Source: Pontibacter flavimaris (lineage in GTDB: Bacteria > Bacteroidota > Bacteroidia > Cytophagales > Hymenobacteraceae). Taken from it: a stretch of DNA of 64,000 nucleotides. How positions within the stretch are numbered: the stretch's first letter is position 1; every line of letters starts with the position of its first letter. The translations under genes and the position numbers were made by a program. The notes under the pieces are model-generated. The model made no database searches. It was given only the letters and a program-made list of their open reading frames with translations, and was not told the origin of the DNA. Below, in pieces: positions 17,748 to 25,730 of this stretch. Where the stretch lies: the NCBI RefSeq assembly GCF_001907195.1, contig NZ_LVWA01000010.1, forward strand, positions 124,001 to 188,000, written 5' to 3'.

Positions 17748-19667
17748 TTATGGGAGGATAAAGCGCAGACTAAACGTATAACCACGTGGTGGCATGGCGC
17801 GGTAGGCCATGGTTTGGTAAGCGGCATTGGTCAGGTTATCGGAGCGGAGCGTGAGCAGCAGCGTGTTTGGCCCCAATTGCAGCCTCCGGCTCAGGGCCAG
17901 GTTCAAAAGTATAAAATCATCCAGGTGGCTGGTTTCGGAGTTGGACGTATAGCGCAGGCCGGTGTAGTTCAGGTTGCCCAGCAGGCTCCAGCTTTTATAC
18001 TTTGCCTCCGTAGCCAGTATGGCTTTGTGGCGCGGCACGTACATGAGCTGCCTGCCCTTATCGCTTCCGCTGCCCTCGTATACTGCTGCCTGCACCGACG
18101 ATGTATAGGTATAGCCTGCCGTGGAGCTGAGCTTGACCTCGCCAAGCGTAGCGGTCGCCGTTGTGCTCAGTTCGATGCCCTTGCTCTCCACCTTCTGCAG
18201 GTTGGTCGGTCGCCAGAGGCCGGTGTAGTTCGGGGTCCACTGAATCCAGTCGTCGATGAGCATGTAGTAGCCGGTCGCCTCCGTTTCCAGTAGGAAGGCG
18301 TTGCCTTGCACGAGCACGTGGCGCAGGCCCAGTTCGTAGTTCCAGCCCTGCTCCGGCTTGAGGTCGGGGTTGCCGGCACCTGCCCAGAAGCGGTCGTTGA
18401 GGGTGGGCACGCGGTAGCTGCCGCTGGCATTGCCTTTCAGCGATACCTGGTGCTGGTTGCTGTTCAAAAACTTCCAGTTAAAGCCCAGTGCCGGGGTGAG
18501 CGGCGGATTGTAGTTTTCGACCAGCGCCTGGCGCAAATTCAGGGTGAGCTGCAGGGGCTGCACCGGGTCGTAGCGGAAAAGGGCGAACAGAGAGGCGCGG
18601 CTTTCCTCTTGCTCACGGGCGTAGCCATCATTCCTTGCCACAAAGTGCTGTAGGTTGACGCCGCCGCGCAGGCTCCAGCGCGTGCCGTAAGTATAGGTCT
18701 GCTCCGCCTGCAACTGATAAGTATCCACATCCGCCTCAGAGTCATTGCTATTATCGGTGTAGTGCAGGAAGTCGTTAAAGTAAGCCAGCTTCACGTCTGT
18801 TTGGCCCAGTTGGCTTTGGTGCTGCAGCCCTGCCATCAGGCGCAGGCTTTCGTCCAGCTGCCGGGCATTGGTATTCACAGCGCCCATGGCTGGCTGCAGT
18901 TCCCGGTCCGAGAAGGTATACCAGCCGTGCAGGCTCAGCTCGGTAGCGGGGGAGATGTGCCAGTTCAAATCCTGTGTAAGCCCGTGCTGCTGCACCTGTG
19001 CGTGTTCCTGCTGTACTTCGGGCGTGCCAAAGCGGCTCAGGTCTTTATACTTGAAGGTGTTTTCGGCCAGGTGGCCGTAGGCGCTGAGGGCATAGCTGAA
19101 CTTTTTGCTGCCGTAGCCCAGGTTGCCGCTGCCAAAGTAGCGGTCAAAGCTGCCTGTCTCCAGTTTCACGTCGCCGCCAATGCCTTCTGTTTTATACTTG
19201 GGGGAGTTGAGTAAAACAGCCCCGCCTATGGCTCCGCTGCCGTAGCTTGCCGCTGCCGCGCCATGCTGCACCGCCACCTCCCCAATACCGCTCAAGGGCA
19301 GGACAGAGAAATCGGACTGGCCCAGGGTAGGAGAGGCGATGTGGAGCCCGTTCCAGAGCACAGCGGTTTGAGAGGCGTTGGTGCCCCGGAAAGCTACCGA
19401 GGAGCTGCCGCTTACGCCATAGCTTTTAAAGTAAATAGGCGTGCGGGCCTGCAATGCCTCGGCCAGAGAGCCGGAGCTGTAGGTGCTCAGAAAGGCGCTA
19501 TCCAGCTGCACCACGCGGCTGCCGGTGGCGTATACTTCGGCGGGTTTGCCGAACACCTCCACGGTGCGCAACTGGTGCTGCGTGGTGTCCTGCTGCGCCA
19601 TCGCCGCGACAGGCACGCTGCCCAGGCAGGCACAGAGCCATACTTTTAAAAAGGAGAATTTAGCCAA
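17748..19667 (-). CDS. btuB: BtuB-like TonB-dependent cobalamin receptor
   Basis: A 639-residue outer-membrane receptor. A signal peptide ends at about residue 25 (VAAMAQ). The plug domain follows (about 35-150): LRTVEVFGKPAE, SLAEALQARTPIYFKSYG, SSVAFRGTNASQTAVLWNG and SYGSGAIGGAVLLNS. The remainder is a 22-strand type barrel with alternating aromatic strands (FSYALSAYGHLAEN, NYELGLRHVL, GLRYTSNSETSHLDDFILLNL). It imports corrinoids across the outer membrane with energy from TonB-ExbBD. The substrate is assigned from the cobalamin riboswitch about 120 bases upstream and the adjacent BtuG-like gene. Confidence 0.9.
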   Translation of the reverse strand: MAKFSFLKVWLCACLGSVPVAAMAQQDTTQHQLRTVEVFGKPAEVYATGSRVVQLDSAFLSTYSSGSLAEALQARTPIYFKSYGVSGSSSVAFRGTNASQTAVLWNGLHIASPTLGQSDFSVLPLSGIGEVAVQHGAAAASYGSGAIGGAVLLNSPKYKTEGIGGDVKLETGSFDRYFGSGNLGYGSKKFSYALSAYGHLAENTFKYKDLSRFGTPEVQQEHAQVQQHGLTQDLNWHISPATELSLHGWYTFSDRELQPAMGAVNTNARQLDESLRLMAGLQHQSQLGQTDVKLAYFNDFLHYTDNSNDSEADVDTYQLQAEQTYTYGTRWSLRGGVNLQHFVARNDGYAREQEESRASLFALFRYDPVQPLQLTLNLRQALVENYNPPLTPALGFNWKFLNSNQHQVSLKGNASGSYRVPTLNDRFWAGAGNPDLKPEQGWNYELGLRHVLVQGNAFLLETEATGYYMLIDDWIQWTPNYTGLWRPTNLQKVESKGIELSTTATATLGEVKLSSTAGYTYTSSVQAAVYEGSGSDKGRQLMYVPRHKAILATEAKYKSWSLLGNLNYTGLRYTSNSETSHLDDFILLNLALSRRLQLGPNTLLLTLRSDNLTNAAYQTMAYRAMPPRGYTFSLRFILP

Positions 19668-19787
19668 AACAAACGTTGCTTACATCCCGAAGCATGCTAC
19701 AGGGCAAAGGGGCAGGAACAGCAAACGCGCTAAAGTATGGCGGTGGCCGTGCAGCTTTTTTACCCGAAAGCATACGACAAATCTGGT

Positions 19788-19972
19788 GTCGGACTGGCAG
19801 GTCTCCTGGCTCTCTTCAGTTAGCGCGCCTTCCCATGCAGCGTGCGCGGCACAGTGGCTAAGGTGTTGGCTAACCCTTTTTAAGAAGATGACAGTTGCGG
19901 GAACAGCGCAGGACTCACACCTGCTTCCCTTTTAAGGCCATACAACGATAGTTCTACAGCCACCAATCTGGT
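19788..19972 (-). promoter_or_regulatory. Cobalamin riboswitch upstream of btuB
   Basis: Read on the minus strand the region holds the adenosylcobalamin aptamer hallmarks in order: AAAAGGGAAGC and AGGTGTGAGTCCTGC, then GTTCCCGCAACTGT, a GCCACTG segment, TGGGAAGG with GCGC, and the closing B12 box GCCAGGAGACCTGCC at 19796-19810. When cobalamin binds, expression of the downstream receptor and BtuG-like genes should fall. I cannot tell whether the expression platform works by termination or by hiding the start region; the aptamer ends about 120 bases from the btuB start. Confidence 0.95.
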
Positions 19973-19985
19973 GCGAAGTTAATGA

Positions 19986-20139
19986 ATAATTATTAATGAG
20001 TAATGACTAATGTGTAGTGAGTGATGAGGAATAAGTAATGAGTATCAAATAAAGCAAGGATAGGAGAGTAAAAGATTTTAGTATAATCTTCGTAGAGATG
20101 TTAAACATTATTCGTTCATCATTACTCATTAATAATTAT
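19986..20139. repeat. 21-bp perfect inverted repeat ahead of the glycosylase gene
   Basis: The arm at 19986-20006 (begins ATAATTATTAATGAG) is the exact reverse complement of 20119-20139. The loop is 112 bases and contains degenerate TAATGAGTAATG repeats. The right arm ends 4 bases before the TTG start of the next gene. It might be a decayed miniature element or an AT-rich extragenic repeat. Confidence 0.7.
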
Positions 20140-20143
20140 CAAC

Positions 20144-20743
20144 TTGAAGCTTCCGAAGGAATTCTATACCCGGCCCGACGTGGTGCAACTGGCGCAGGAG
20201 CTGCTGGGCAAGCACCTTTATACTTGTGTGGACGGCATTTTAACTGGCGGGATGATTGTGGAGACAGAGGCTTACTCGGGCCAGAACGACCGCGCCTGCC
20301 ACGCCCACCTCAACCGCCGCACGTCCCGCACCGAGATCATGTACAGCGAAGGCGGCGTAGCCTACGTGTACCTCATCTACGGCATCTACCACCTATTCAA
20401 CATCATCACCAATGAGCAAGACAAAGCCGATGCCGTGCTGATACGGGCTATTGCCCCGGAGGGAGGAATAGAAGAGATGCTGCTGCGCCGCGGCTTTCAA
20501 AGTATAAAACCCAACCTCACGGCCGGTCCGGGTGTGCTAAGTATAGCCCTTGGCATAGACAGGAAACTCTACGGCGCCGACCTGACGGGTGACACCATCT
20601 GGCTGGAGGATAAAGGCCTGGTGCTGCCAGAAGAAAGTATAGCCGCCGGCCCCCGCATCGGGGTAGACTATGCCGGGGAAGACGCCCTGCTGCCCTGGCG
20701 GTTTTGGGTAAAGGGGAATAAGTGGGTGAGTAGGAAGAAGTGA
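20144..20743 (+). CDS. DNA-3-methyladenine glycosylase (AAG/Mpg family)
   Basis: A 199-residue base-excision repair enzyme that removes alkylated purines such as 3-methyladenine and deaminated purines. It starts with TTG at 20144, giving MKLPKEFYTRPDVVQLAQELLGKHL, which aligns with the family start. Motifs: GMIVETEAYSGQNDRACHAHLNRRTSRTE (catalytic glutamate in ETEAY, residues about 40-44), VYLIYGIYHLFNIIT and AVLIRAIAPEGG. The C-terminal GPRIGVDYAGEDALLPWRFW is the DNA-binding end of the family. It appears as a single-gene unit after the inverted repeat. Confidence 0.94.
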   Translation: MKLPKEFYTRPDVVQLAQELLGKHLYTCVDGILTGGMIVETEAYSGQNDRACHAHLNRRTSRTEIMYSEGGVAYVYLIYGIYHLFNIITNEQDKADAVLIRAIAPEGGIEEMLLRRGFQSIKPNLTAGPGVLSIALGIDRKLYGADLTGDTIWLEDKGLVLPEESIAAGPRIGVDYAGEDALLPWRFWVKGNKWVSRKK

Positions 20744-20775
20744 GGTCGAGGTTCTGGCTTGCAGAGATTTACTTT

Positions 20776-21060
20776 ATACTTCTCTTTCATGGCGCAAGTC
20801 TTCAGACTTGTGTCCTACAATGAGGTCAAGCTTGCAACTTGACTGGCTTGAAAAGCCATACTTATACTTGAGCTATACTTTTACTCTCCCGCTGGCGCAA
20901 GCGTCCGTTTGTGCCTTTTTATACTTGCTGTTCCGAACACCTTGTCCGGAACTACTGCTGCGGATTTCCGAATCCGCGTAAGCTATACTTATACTTGAGC
21001 AATACTTTCCATAGCCACTGCTTCCCGCAAGCGGACACAAGCTATACTTATTAGCCACTG
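20776..21060. repeat. Extragenic palindrome cluster with nine ATACTT words
   Basis: No gene is visible. Short hairpins follow one another: CAAGTC/GACTTG (20795-20810, loop TTCA), GTCAAG/CTTGAC (20825-20843), TGGCTT/AAGCCA (20844-20858), GGCGCAA/TTGTGCC (20894-20915), GTTCCG/CGGAAC (20930-20952) and GCGGATT/AATCCGC (20960-20977, loop TCCG). ATACTT occurs at 20776, 20858, 20864, 20875, 20921, 20985, 20991, 21002 and 21044, all in one orientation. This looks like a REP-type mosaic. Confidence 0.65.
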
Positions 21061-21110
21061 CTGATCCACAGCCTTACTACCTTAGTTGTTTCATTTCCGG
21101 CTTTGGTGCT

Positions 21111-21410
21111 CTCAAGCCCGAGAGGGCTCCCCGATATGCATCGGGGTAAACTCTCTTTGGCATCGCGCTGTGTTCCCTTCCTTTGCTACCCTCCGGTCGC
21201 AATGCCCTTACGGGCACCGGAATCTCACAAGGCGCTCAACCCAAAGGCTGGGATCTAATTCGATAGCTGCTGCTTATGCAACTTGAACCGAGCTCCCTCC
21301 CCTGTTTTTAGGGGAGGGTTGGGGTGGGGTGAAAGATTCCCCTCCTTGGCTAAGGAGGGGCAGGGGTGGTTTGACCCGGTGCTGCATCAAGCTCTACCCT
21401 ATTTTTAGGG
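21111..21410. repeat. Second palindromic repeat block, REP-like
   Basis: Consecutive hairpins: AGCCC/GGGCT (21115-21128), CCCCGAT/ATCGGGG (21129-21146, loop ATGC), CCCTCCCC/GGGGAGGG (21295-21318) and CCCCTCCTT/AAGGAGGGG (21339-21360, loop GGCT), then a partial CCCT/AGGG copy near 21397-21410. The G-rich phrases GGGTTGGGGTGGGG and GGGGCAGGGGTGG resemble dispersed repeats found between genes of many Bacteroidota. A 66-codon frame across it (21086-21286) is not credible as a protein. Confidence 0.6.
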
Positions 21411-21422
21411 CCGGGGTGGGGG

Positions 21423-22550
21423 CTACACCAGCGTCAGCAAATACCCCAGTACAGCCCCGCCAACCACAATAAAGGCGCTGTTCAGCTTTTTAAAAAGGAA
21501 CACAGCTGCAAAGCTGACCACGGCAATAAGCACAGTGCGCCAGTCGGTAAGGGTGTCGCGGCTCATTTCGACGGCAACGGCAAATATAACGGCGACAGCG
21601 GCCACGTTGATGGCATCCAGAAAGGCAGATATGGCCTTGCTCTTCCGCAGTTTGGGGATGATCGGGTTGAGGAGGGCTACAAAAACAAAGGAAGGAATGA
21701 AAATACCTACGGTGGCGGCCACCGCACCCCAGAAACCATTCAGCTGCCAGCCTACAAAGGTGGCGGTGGAGAGCACCGGCCCTGGCGTAAACTGCCCCAC
21801 GGCTACAGCATCGATCAGTTCCTGCCGCGTCAGCAGACCTTTAGCCACCAGCTCCGCATCCAGAAAAGCGAACAGCACATAGCCGCTGCCATAGAGCAGG
21901 GCGCCCACTTTCAGGAAGATCAGCCAGATTTTGAGGTTACTGCTCTGGACTGCCAGCAGCGGTGCCTGCAAGAGGAGGAGCGGGGCAAAGCCGTTGGCTG
22001 TTGTAGCGCGATTCCGGATAAAGTATAGCAGCAACCCGGCAAAGCCGCAGCCGAAGAGCGCCAGAATCTCATTCACCCCAAGCAAGGCGGCGGCCGTAGT
22101 TAAAATGCCCAGAATCCAGAGCGCTATACTTTTCAGCGCTTTCTGGCCGAGGCTGATCAGGGCGGAAAGTATGATGGCGATAACAGCAGGCTTGATGCCG
22201 TAGATATAAGGCTCCACCTGTGGCAGTTGCCCGTATTTTCTGTAGAGCCAGGCAAACACCATTGTAATCAGCACCGCCGGAAGTATAAAAGCGGCTCCTG
22301 CCACCACCAGGCCCTTCCAGCCCGCCCGCTCATGGCCGCAGTGCATGGTCATTTCGGTGGAGTTGGGGCCGGGAATGAGGTTGGTAGCGCCTACCAGGTC
22401 CAGGAAGTGCTCGTGCGTCATCCATTTCCGCTTCTTCACCACTTCGTCCTCCATCATGGCAATGTGCGCGGCCGGGCCACCGAAGGCTATCGCGCCGAGC
22501 TTCAGGAAAAGTTTGCCAACTTCTTTTAGCTCTCCGTTTCTAGGCTCCAT
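21423..22550 (-). CDS. chrA: Chromate transporter family protein, two CHR domains
   Basis: A 375-residue inner-membrane transporter with two homologous halves. Half one shows FLKLGAIAFGGPAAHIAMMEDEVV and the signature LVGATNLIPGPNSTEMTMHCGH (residues about 48-70). Half two shows FLKVGALLYGSGYVLFAFLDAELV and IDAVAVGQFTPGPVLSTATFVGW. The family exports chromate in tested bacteria, but many members are uncharacterised and the native substrate here is unknown. The gene starts inside the end of the doxX-like gene (11-base overlap), so the two are translated together. Confidence 0.9.
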   Translation of the reverse strand: MEPRNGELKEVGKLFLKLGAIAFGGPAAHIAMMEDEVVKKRKWMTHEHFLDLVGATNLIPGPNSTEMTMHCGHERAGWKGLVVAGAAFILPAVLITMVFAWLYRKYGQLPQVEPYIYGIKPAVIAIILSALISLGQKALKSIALWILGILTTAAALLGVNEILALFGCGFAGLLLYFIRNRATTANGFAPLLLLQAPLLAVQSSNLKIWLIFLKVGALLYGSGYVLFAFLDAELVAKGLLTRQELIDAVAVGQFTPGPVLSTATFVGWQLNGFWGAVAATVGIFIPSFVFVALLNPIIPKLRKSKAISAFLDAINVAAVAVIFAVAVEMSRDTLTDWRTVLIAVVSFAAVFLFKKLNSAFIVVGGAVLGYLLTLV

Positions 22551-22968
22551 GCGTCAGTATTTTATCAGCGGACCAATTACCGCCGCCTTTTAGCAGCAGA
22601 AAAATGCTGCCCAGCAACATCGCCCAATCCGTACGAAAGGCATGTAGCATCTCCCACAGCCCATCGTTTGCCAGGATCTCCAGCTTGGTGGTGGCCAGCG
22701 CAACTAACATGATGATGATAAGCGGGATGCTGGCCAAGCGGGTGAACAGCCCAAGTATAATTAAAGCGCCGCAGTTGGCCTCGAAGAAGCCTACGAAAGT
22801 ACCCAGGAACTCGGGCGAGGGAAGGCCGATCTTCTCAAAGCGACCCGCGCCACGGATGTCCGGAAACAGGAATTTTTGTATTCCCTCCGACAGGAACACC
22901 ACGCCTACCATCAGCCGGATCAGAATGGTTGTCCGGGCATCATCAGTGCGTAAGATTTTTTGCAGCAT
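22540..22968 (-). CDS. DoxX family membrane protein
   Basis: A 142-residue inner-membrane protein with four hydrophobic helices. Family marks: IRLMVGVVFLSEGIQKFLFP near residues 18-37, the RFEKIGLPSPEFLGTFVGFFEANCGALIILGLFTRLASIPL segment at about 43-83, and a C-terminal WAMLLGSIFLLLKGGGNWSADK. DoxX proteins take part in membrane redox or sulfur stress responses in some bacteria; here no function can be given. Coupled to chrA by an 11-base overlap. Confidence 0.87.
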   Translation of the reverse strand: MLQKILRTDDARTTILIRLMVGVVFLSEGIQKFLFPDIRGAGRFEKIGLPSPEFLGTFVGFFEANCGALIILGLFTRLASIPLIIIMLVALATTKLEILANDGLWEMLHAFRTDWAMLLGSIFLLLKGGGNWSADKILTHGA

Positions 22969-23066
22969 AGACCAGTAGAAAGAAAGTATGGCAGAATTTT
23001 TAAAACGAGGTATTCCCTACAAACTATATTTCAGCACAAACGACTATTTTATACTTCCCGTTGGAG

Positions 23067-23585
23067 TTAGGCTGAGGCGGCAGGGGCTGCGGCCATACTT
23101 TTGTGCATAATGGTGATGCCGTTTTTGCCCACCAGCTTGGTGTACACGCGCCAGCCCAGCTCGTAGTAAAAGCTTACCCTGTCGGTTGCCACCAGGTACA
23201 GGTCCGTAAAACCCTCCTGCCAGGCGTGCTGCTCCAGCGCCTGCACCAGTTGCTTGCCCACGCCCTGGCCCCGGTACGCGGGCAGCACGTAGAGCGCAGC
23301 CAGCCACGGCTTCAGGTCGGGCAGGGCGTCTATACCATCACTCTCGATCAGCAACACCGACCCAACCGGCATCTCACCATCCAGCGCCACAAACGCAGCA
23401 GGCAAAGGCTGCGGCTGCAGGTGCCCGCGCAGGGGCGTTCTTACCACCTCGGCGGTGTTGCCGGGCTTCTGCCACCACTGCCGGTAAATCCAGTCGGCCA
23501 CGGTGTCGAAGTGCTGGGGGGCCTCGTACAAGTATCGGATCTCAAACATTGCCTTCGGATTAATTTCTTCCCACAGCTTTTTCAA
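23067..23585 (-). CDS. GNAT family N-acetyltransferase
   Basis: A 172-residue enzyme of the Gcn5-related fold, transferring an acyl group from CoA. The acetyl-CoA loop is clear: PWLAALYVLPAYRGQGVGKQLVQALEQ, with R-G-Q-G-V-G-K near residues 109-115. A following FTDLYLVATDRVSFYYELGWRVYTK segment is motif B. An internal ATG giving MFEIRYLYEA (residue 13) is an alternative start. Substrate unknown. It stands alone on the minus strand about 100 bases upstream of the DoxX-like gene. Confidence 0.88.
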   Translation of the reverse strand: MKKLWEEINPKAMFEIRYLYEAPQHFDTVADWIYRQWWQKPGNTAEVVRTPLRGHLQPQPLPAAFVALDGEMPVGSVLLIESDGIDALPDLKPWLAALYVLPAYRGQGVGKQLVQALEQHAWQEGFTDLYLVATDRVSFYYELGWRVYTKLVGKNGITIMHKSMAAAPAASA

Positions 23586-23673
23586 CTAGGGGGAGAAGCA
23601 ATTTAACTATAAACGGGCAACCGTAAAAGCTGCCGGTGTTAAGAGAGTGCTAATTTTGGAGCCGGCAGAAAGC

Positions 23674-24828
23674 CTATTTCGCCTGGAACAGCAGCTTCAG
23701 CGCCTGCGGCATGCGCTTGCCCCACGCCGACTCGAAATGCTTGGCGTTCTCCTCCTTCACCCAGGTATACTCTTTCCCCTCGCGGTAGCCTTTCTGTTTC
23801 AGGGTTTGCAGCATCTCGTCGATGCCCGGCTGCAGCTGCTCCTCCAGTTCCACACCCCCGTTATCGATGTAAAAATATAGTGGCTTTTTCCGGCCCTTAT
23901 ACGCCTGCACATCGTCCACGTAATCGATCTGCTGTATCTTGAAGGCCGGCGACATGCAGATGGCCTTGGAGAAAACATCCGGGTGCTCCCAGGCCAGCAT
24001 AAAGGCCATGGTGCCTCCCGCCGAGGAGCCGCCGGTGGCTGTATACTTTGCGCCGGGCCGGGTGCGGTAGGTGCTGTCGATAAAGGGTTTCACGGTATTC
24101 ACCACATACGCCATGTAGGCAGTTCCCTTTTCGCCGGGCGTGTATTCCTGCATGCGGTCTTCGGTGTTGTTGATGCCTACAATGATGATCGGCTCCATCT
24201 CTCCGGCCCGTATCAGGCTGTCGGCCGTCTCATCCAGGCGCCAGTCCACGCCAAAGGAGCTGGTGTTGGGGTCGAAGAGGTTCTGGCCGTCGTGCATGTA
24301 GAGCACCGGGTAGCGTTTCTTCCTGTCCTGCCCGTAGTTTGGAGGGAGCCACACCACCAGATCGCGGGCAGGGATGGCAGTGTCTTTGCCCACCTCCGCA
24401 TGATACGCCAGCTCCCCTGTGACGCCTCCGGTAACAGGAGCCTTGCCTTTGCTGCCGTTGCGCCAGTGCGTCACCTGGTTCTTCACCTGCAGGCTGCTCT
24501 CCACTTTCACGGTAAAGTTGGGGAGCGGACTTCCGGTGCTGTCGGTTGCCTCCTGCTCCCAGCTGCCCAAAGTATACTTGTACTCCAGCAGCATCGGGTC
24601 GCGCAGCACGATCTCTTTCTCCCAGGTATCGTCGCCCGAGCGTTCCATCTCTATTTTGGCGGGGTTCCAGTTGCCCAGCTCGGGGGCGTTGCCGGTGATG
24701 TACACTTTTGCCGTGTCGGGCAGGCCGGGCGTGTGCAGCATAAACGTCACTACTTTCTCGGTAGGGGTTTGGGCCGGGGCAGCCACTGCGAAGAGCAGCA
24801 AAAGCAGGAGCAGGATGGCGTTTCTCAT
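23674..24828 (-). CDS. Secreted esterase with N-terminal starch-binding-type domain
   Basis: A 384-residue protein from the ATG at 24828, chosen because it gives a standard signal peptide (MRNAILLLLLLLFAVAAPAQ); the longer frame adds an implausible leader. Residues about 25-125 resemble a CBM20 starch-binding fold (VTFMLHTPGLPDTAKVYITGN, LGNWNPAKIEM, DTWEKEIVLRD, LEYKYTLGSWEQEA). Residues about 145-384 are an Esterase D-type alpha/beta hydrolase: RYPVLYMHDGQNLFDPNTSS, IIIVGINNTEDRMQEYTPG, the nucleophile serine in GGSSAGG and a late histidine in KHFESAW. The likely role is deacylation of a carbohydrate ester or siderophore; the substrate is not evident. Confidence 0.87.
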   Translation of the reverse strand: MRNAILLLLLLLFAVAAPAQTPTEKVVTFMLHTPGLPDTAKVYITGNAPELGNWNPAKIEMERSGDDTWEKEIVLRDPMLLEYKYTLGSWEQEATDSTGSPLPNFTVKVESSLQVKNQVTHWRNGSKGKAPVTGGVTGELAYHAEVGKDTAIPARDLVVWLPPNYGQDRKKRYPVLYMHDGQNLFDPNTSSFGVDWRLDETADSLIRAGEMEPIIIVGINNTEDRMQEYTPGEKGTAYMAYVVNTVKPFIDSTYRTRPGAKYTATGGSSAGGTMAFMLAWEHPDVFSKAICMSPAFKIQQIDYVDDVQAYKGRKKPLYFYIDNGGVELEEQLQPGIDEMLQTLKQKGYREGKEYTWVKEENAKHFESAWGKRMPQALKLLFQAK

Positions 24829-24891
24829 AGTTGTAAGCGCTAAAGTATGGGTACAGGAAAGATACGCATAATCGCAGAAATGGCTAAAGCA

Positions 24892-24924
24892 AAACAGCCA
24901 CAGCATGGGGTGCTGTGGCTGTTT
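24892..24924 (-). terminator. Terminator downstream of the small-protein pair
   Basis: A 14-bp perfect stem (24892-24905 with 24911-24924) with loop TGGGG; read on the minus strand it is followed by TGCTTTAGCC with a TTTT at the stem base. It separates the two small genes from the esterase. Confidence 0.85.
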
Positions 24925-24945
24925 AGGGGAGTATAGTGTCAGCGT

Positions 24946-25122
24946 CTAGCTTTTACGCTTTTTCACTTCACGGTCCTGCTCGTTGTCGGTACGGGCCTGC
25001 GGGGTCTTTCCGGTTTGCTTGGAGCTCGTTACGTCGCGCTCCAGGCTGTTGCCGATGTCCTTCTTGTCGCTTTTGCTCGTATCGGTCAGGTCGTGCTTTT
25101 TATTTTTATCTTGATTTTTCAT
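24946..25122 (-). CDS. Small highly charged protein, unknown function
   Basis: A 58-residue protein starting MKNQDKNKKHDLTDTSKSDK and ending EQDREVKKRKS. It is nearly all Lys, Asp, Glu, Ser, Thr, Gln and Asn, with no hydrophobic core, so it is probably disordered. It is on the same strand and 27 bases downstream of another small hydrophilic protein and is closed by a strong terminator, which supports a real two-gene transcript. No family recognised. Confidence 0.55.
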   Translation of the reverse strand: MKNQDKNKKHDLTDTSKSDKKDIGNSLERDVTSSKQTGKTPQARTDNEQDREVKKRKS

Positions 25123-25149
25123 GATGCGTGTGTGTTAGGTTCAAACGGC

Positions 25150-25419
25150 TTACTCCTCAGAAGAGCTCTGGTCTTTTTTGCCCGCCTCCTTCGATGCTGC
25201 TTTCATATTTTGCCAGCCCTTGCCCTGCGATGGCTTGTTCTGGTTGCTGGTTTTGGAAGCGGTGCGGTCCTGGGCCACGGGGTTATTGGGGGTGTTGTTG
25301 CTGTTTCGCAGAGAGTTCTCCACGGCCAGTCGGTTCCCTTTTTTGCCCGCCTCAAAAGATTTCTCAGGGTTACTAGCGAAGCCGTGAAATTCCCAGCTTC
25401 TGTTTTTCTGATCCTTCAT
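25150..25419 (-). CDS. Small hydrophilic protein with KGG-like motif
   Basis: An 89-residue protein, rich in Asn, Gln, Ser and Lys. The segment GFASNPEKSFEAGKKGN (about residues 13-29) resembles the KGG stress-induced repeat (consensus like GFASMDPEKQREIASKGG), and a weaker second copy, MKAASKEAGKKD, lies near the end. KGG proteins are small hydrophilic stress proteins in several phyla. The match is partial. It pairs with the charged protein that follows on the same strand. Confidence 0.55.
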   Translation of the reverse strand: MKDQKNRSWEFHGFASNPEKSFEAGKKGNRLAVENSLRNSNNTPNNPVAQDRTASKTSNQNKPSQGKGWQNMKAASKEAGKKDQSSSEE

Positions 25420-25660
25420 CCGTTTTCAATTATTTAGTGGTGAAACATAAAATCTTACAGCCATAGCCGTCCTAGAGGTGTACGGCGGTTGGCTGTGTAT
25501 GTTATGTTACAACGCCTGAGCGAGCCTTTTGTTATCGGTGGCTGTTTCGGTGCGGAAGTTGGGTCTGTCGCTGACAGTATGGGAATTGTTTTCGGCGGGT
25601 ACCATGTCACCTGGATGCTGTGAGTGTTTCCTGCTCGATGGCGGATGCGGGAAGCGCGTG

Positions 25661-25683
25661 CAAAGTATAAATGCCATACTTTG
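25661..25683. repeat. Inverted pair of the AAGTAT word
   Basis: CAAAGTAT (25661-25668) and ATACTTTG (25676-25683) form an 8-bp inverted repeat with a 7-base loop; two more ATACTT words follow within 30 bases. They sit in the 311-base gap 25420-25730, in which I see no convincing gene on either strand. Confidence 0.6.
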
Positions 25684-25730
25684 GGCACGGCTGTTATACT
25701 TTTATACTTTGTTTTGGCTTGCGGTGTGGG

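Noticed and set aside
19676-20415. Short plus-strand frames across the riboswitch and the glycosylase start
   Set aside because: They lie over a clear RNA regulatory element or read the glycosylase gene in the wrong frame.
21086-21286. 66-codon frame in the palindromic island
   Set aside because: It spans several hairpins of a repeat block, has no plausible protein pattern and is best explained as non-coding repeat DNA.
21423-22968. Chromate resistance island
   Set aside because: chrA is accompanied only by a DoxX-like gene, with no chrB or other metal resistance genes and no mobile-element genes.
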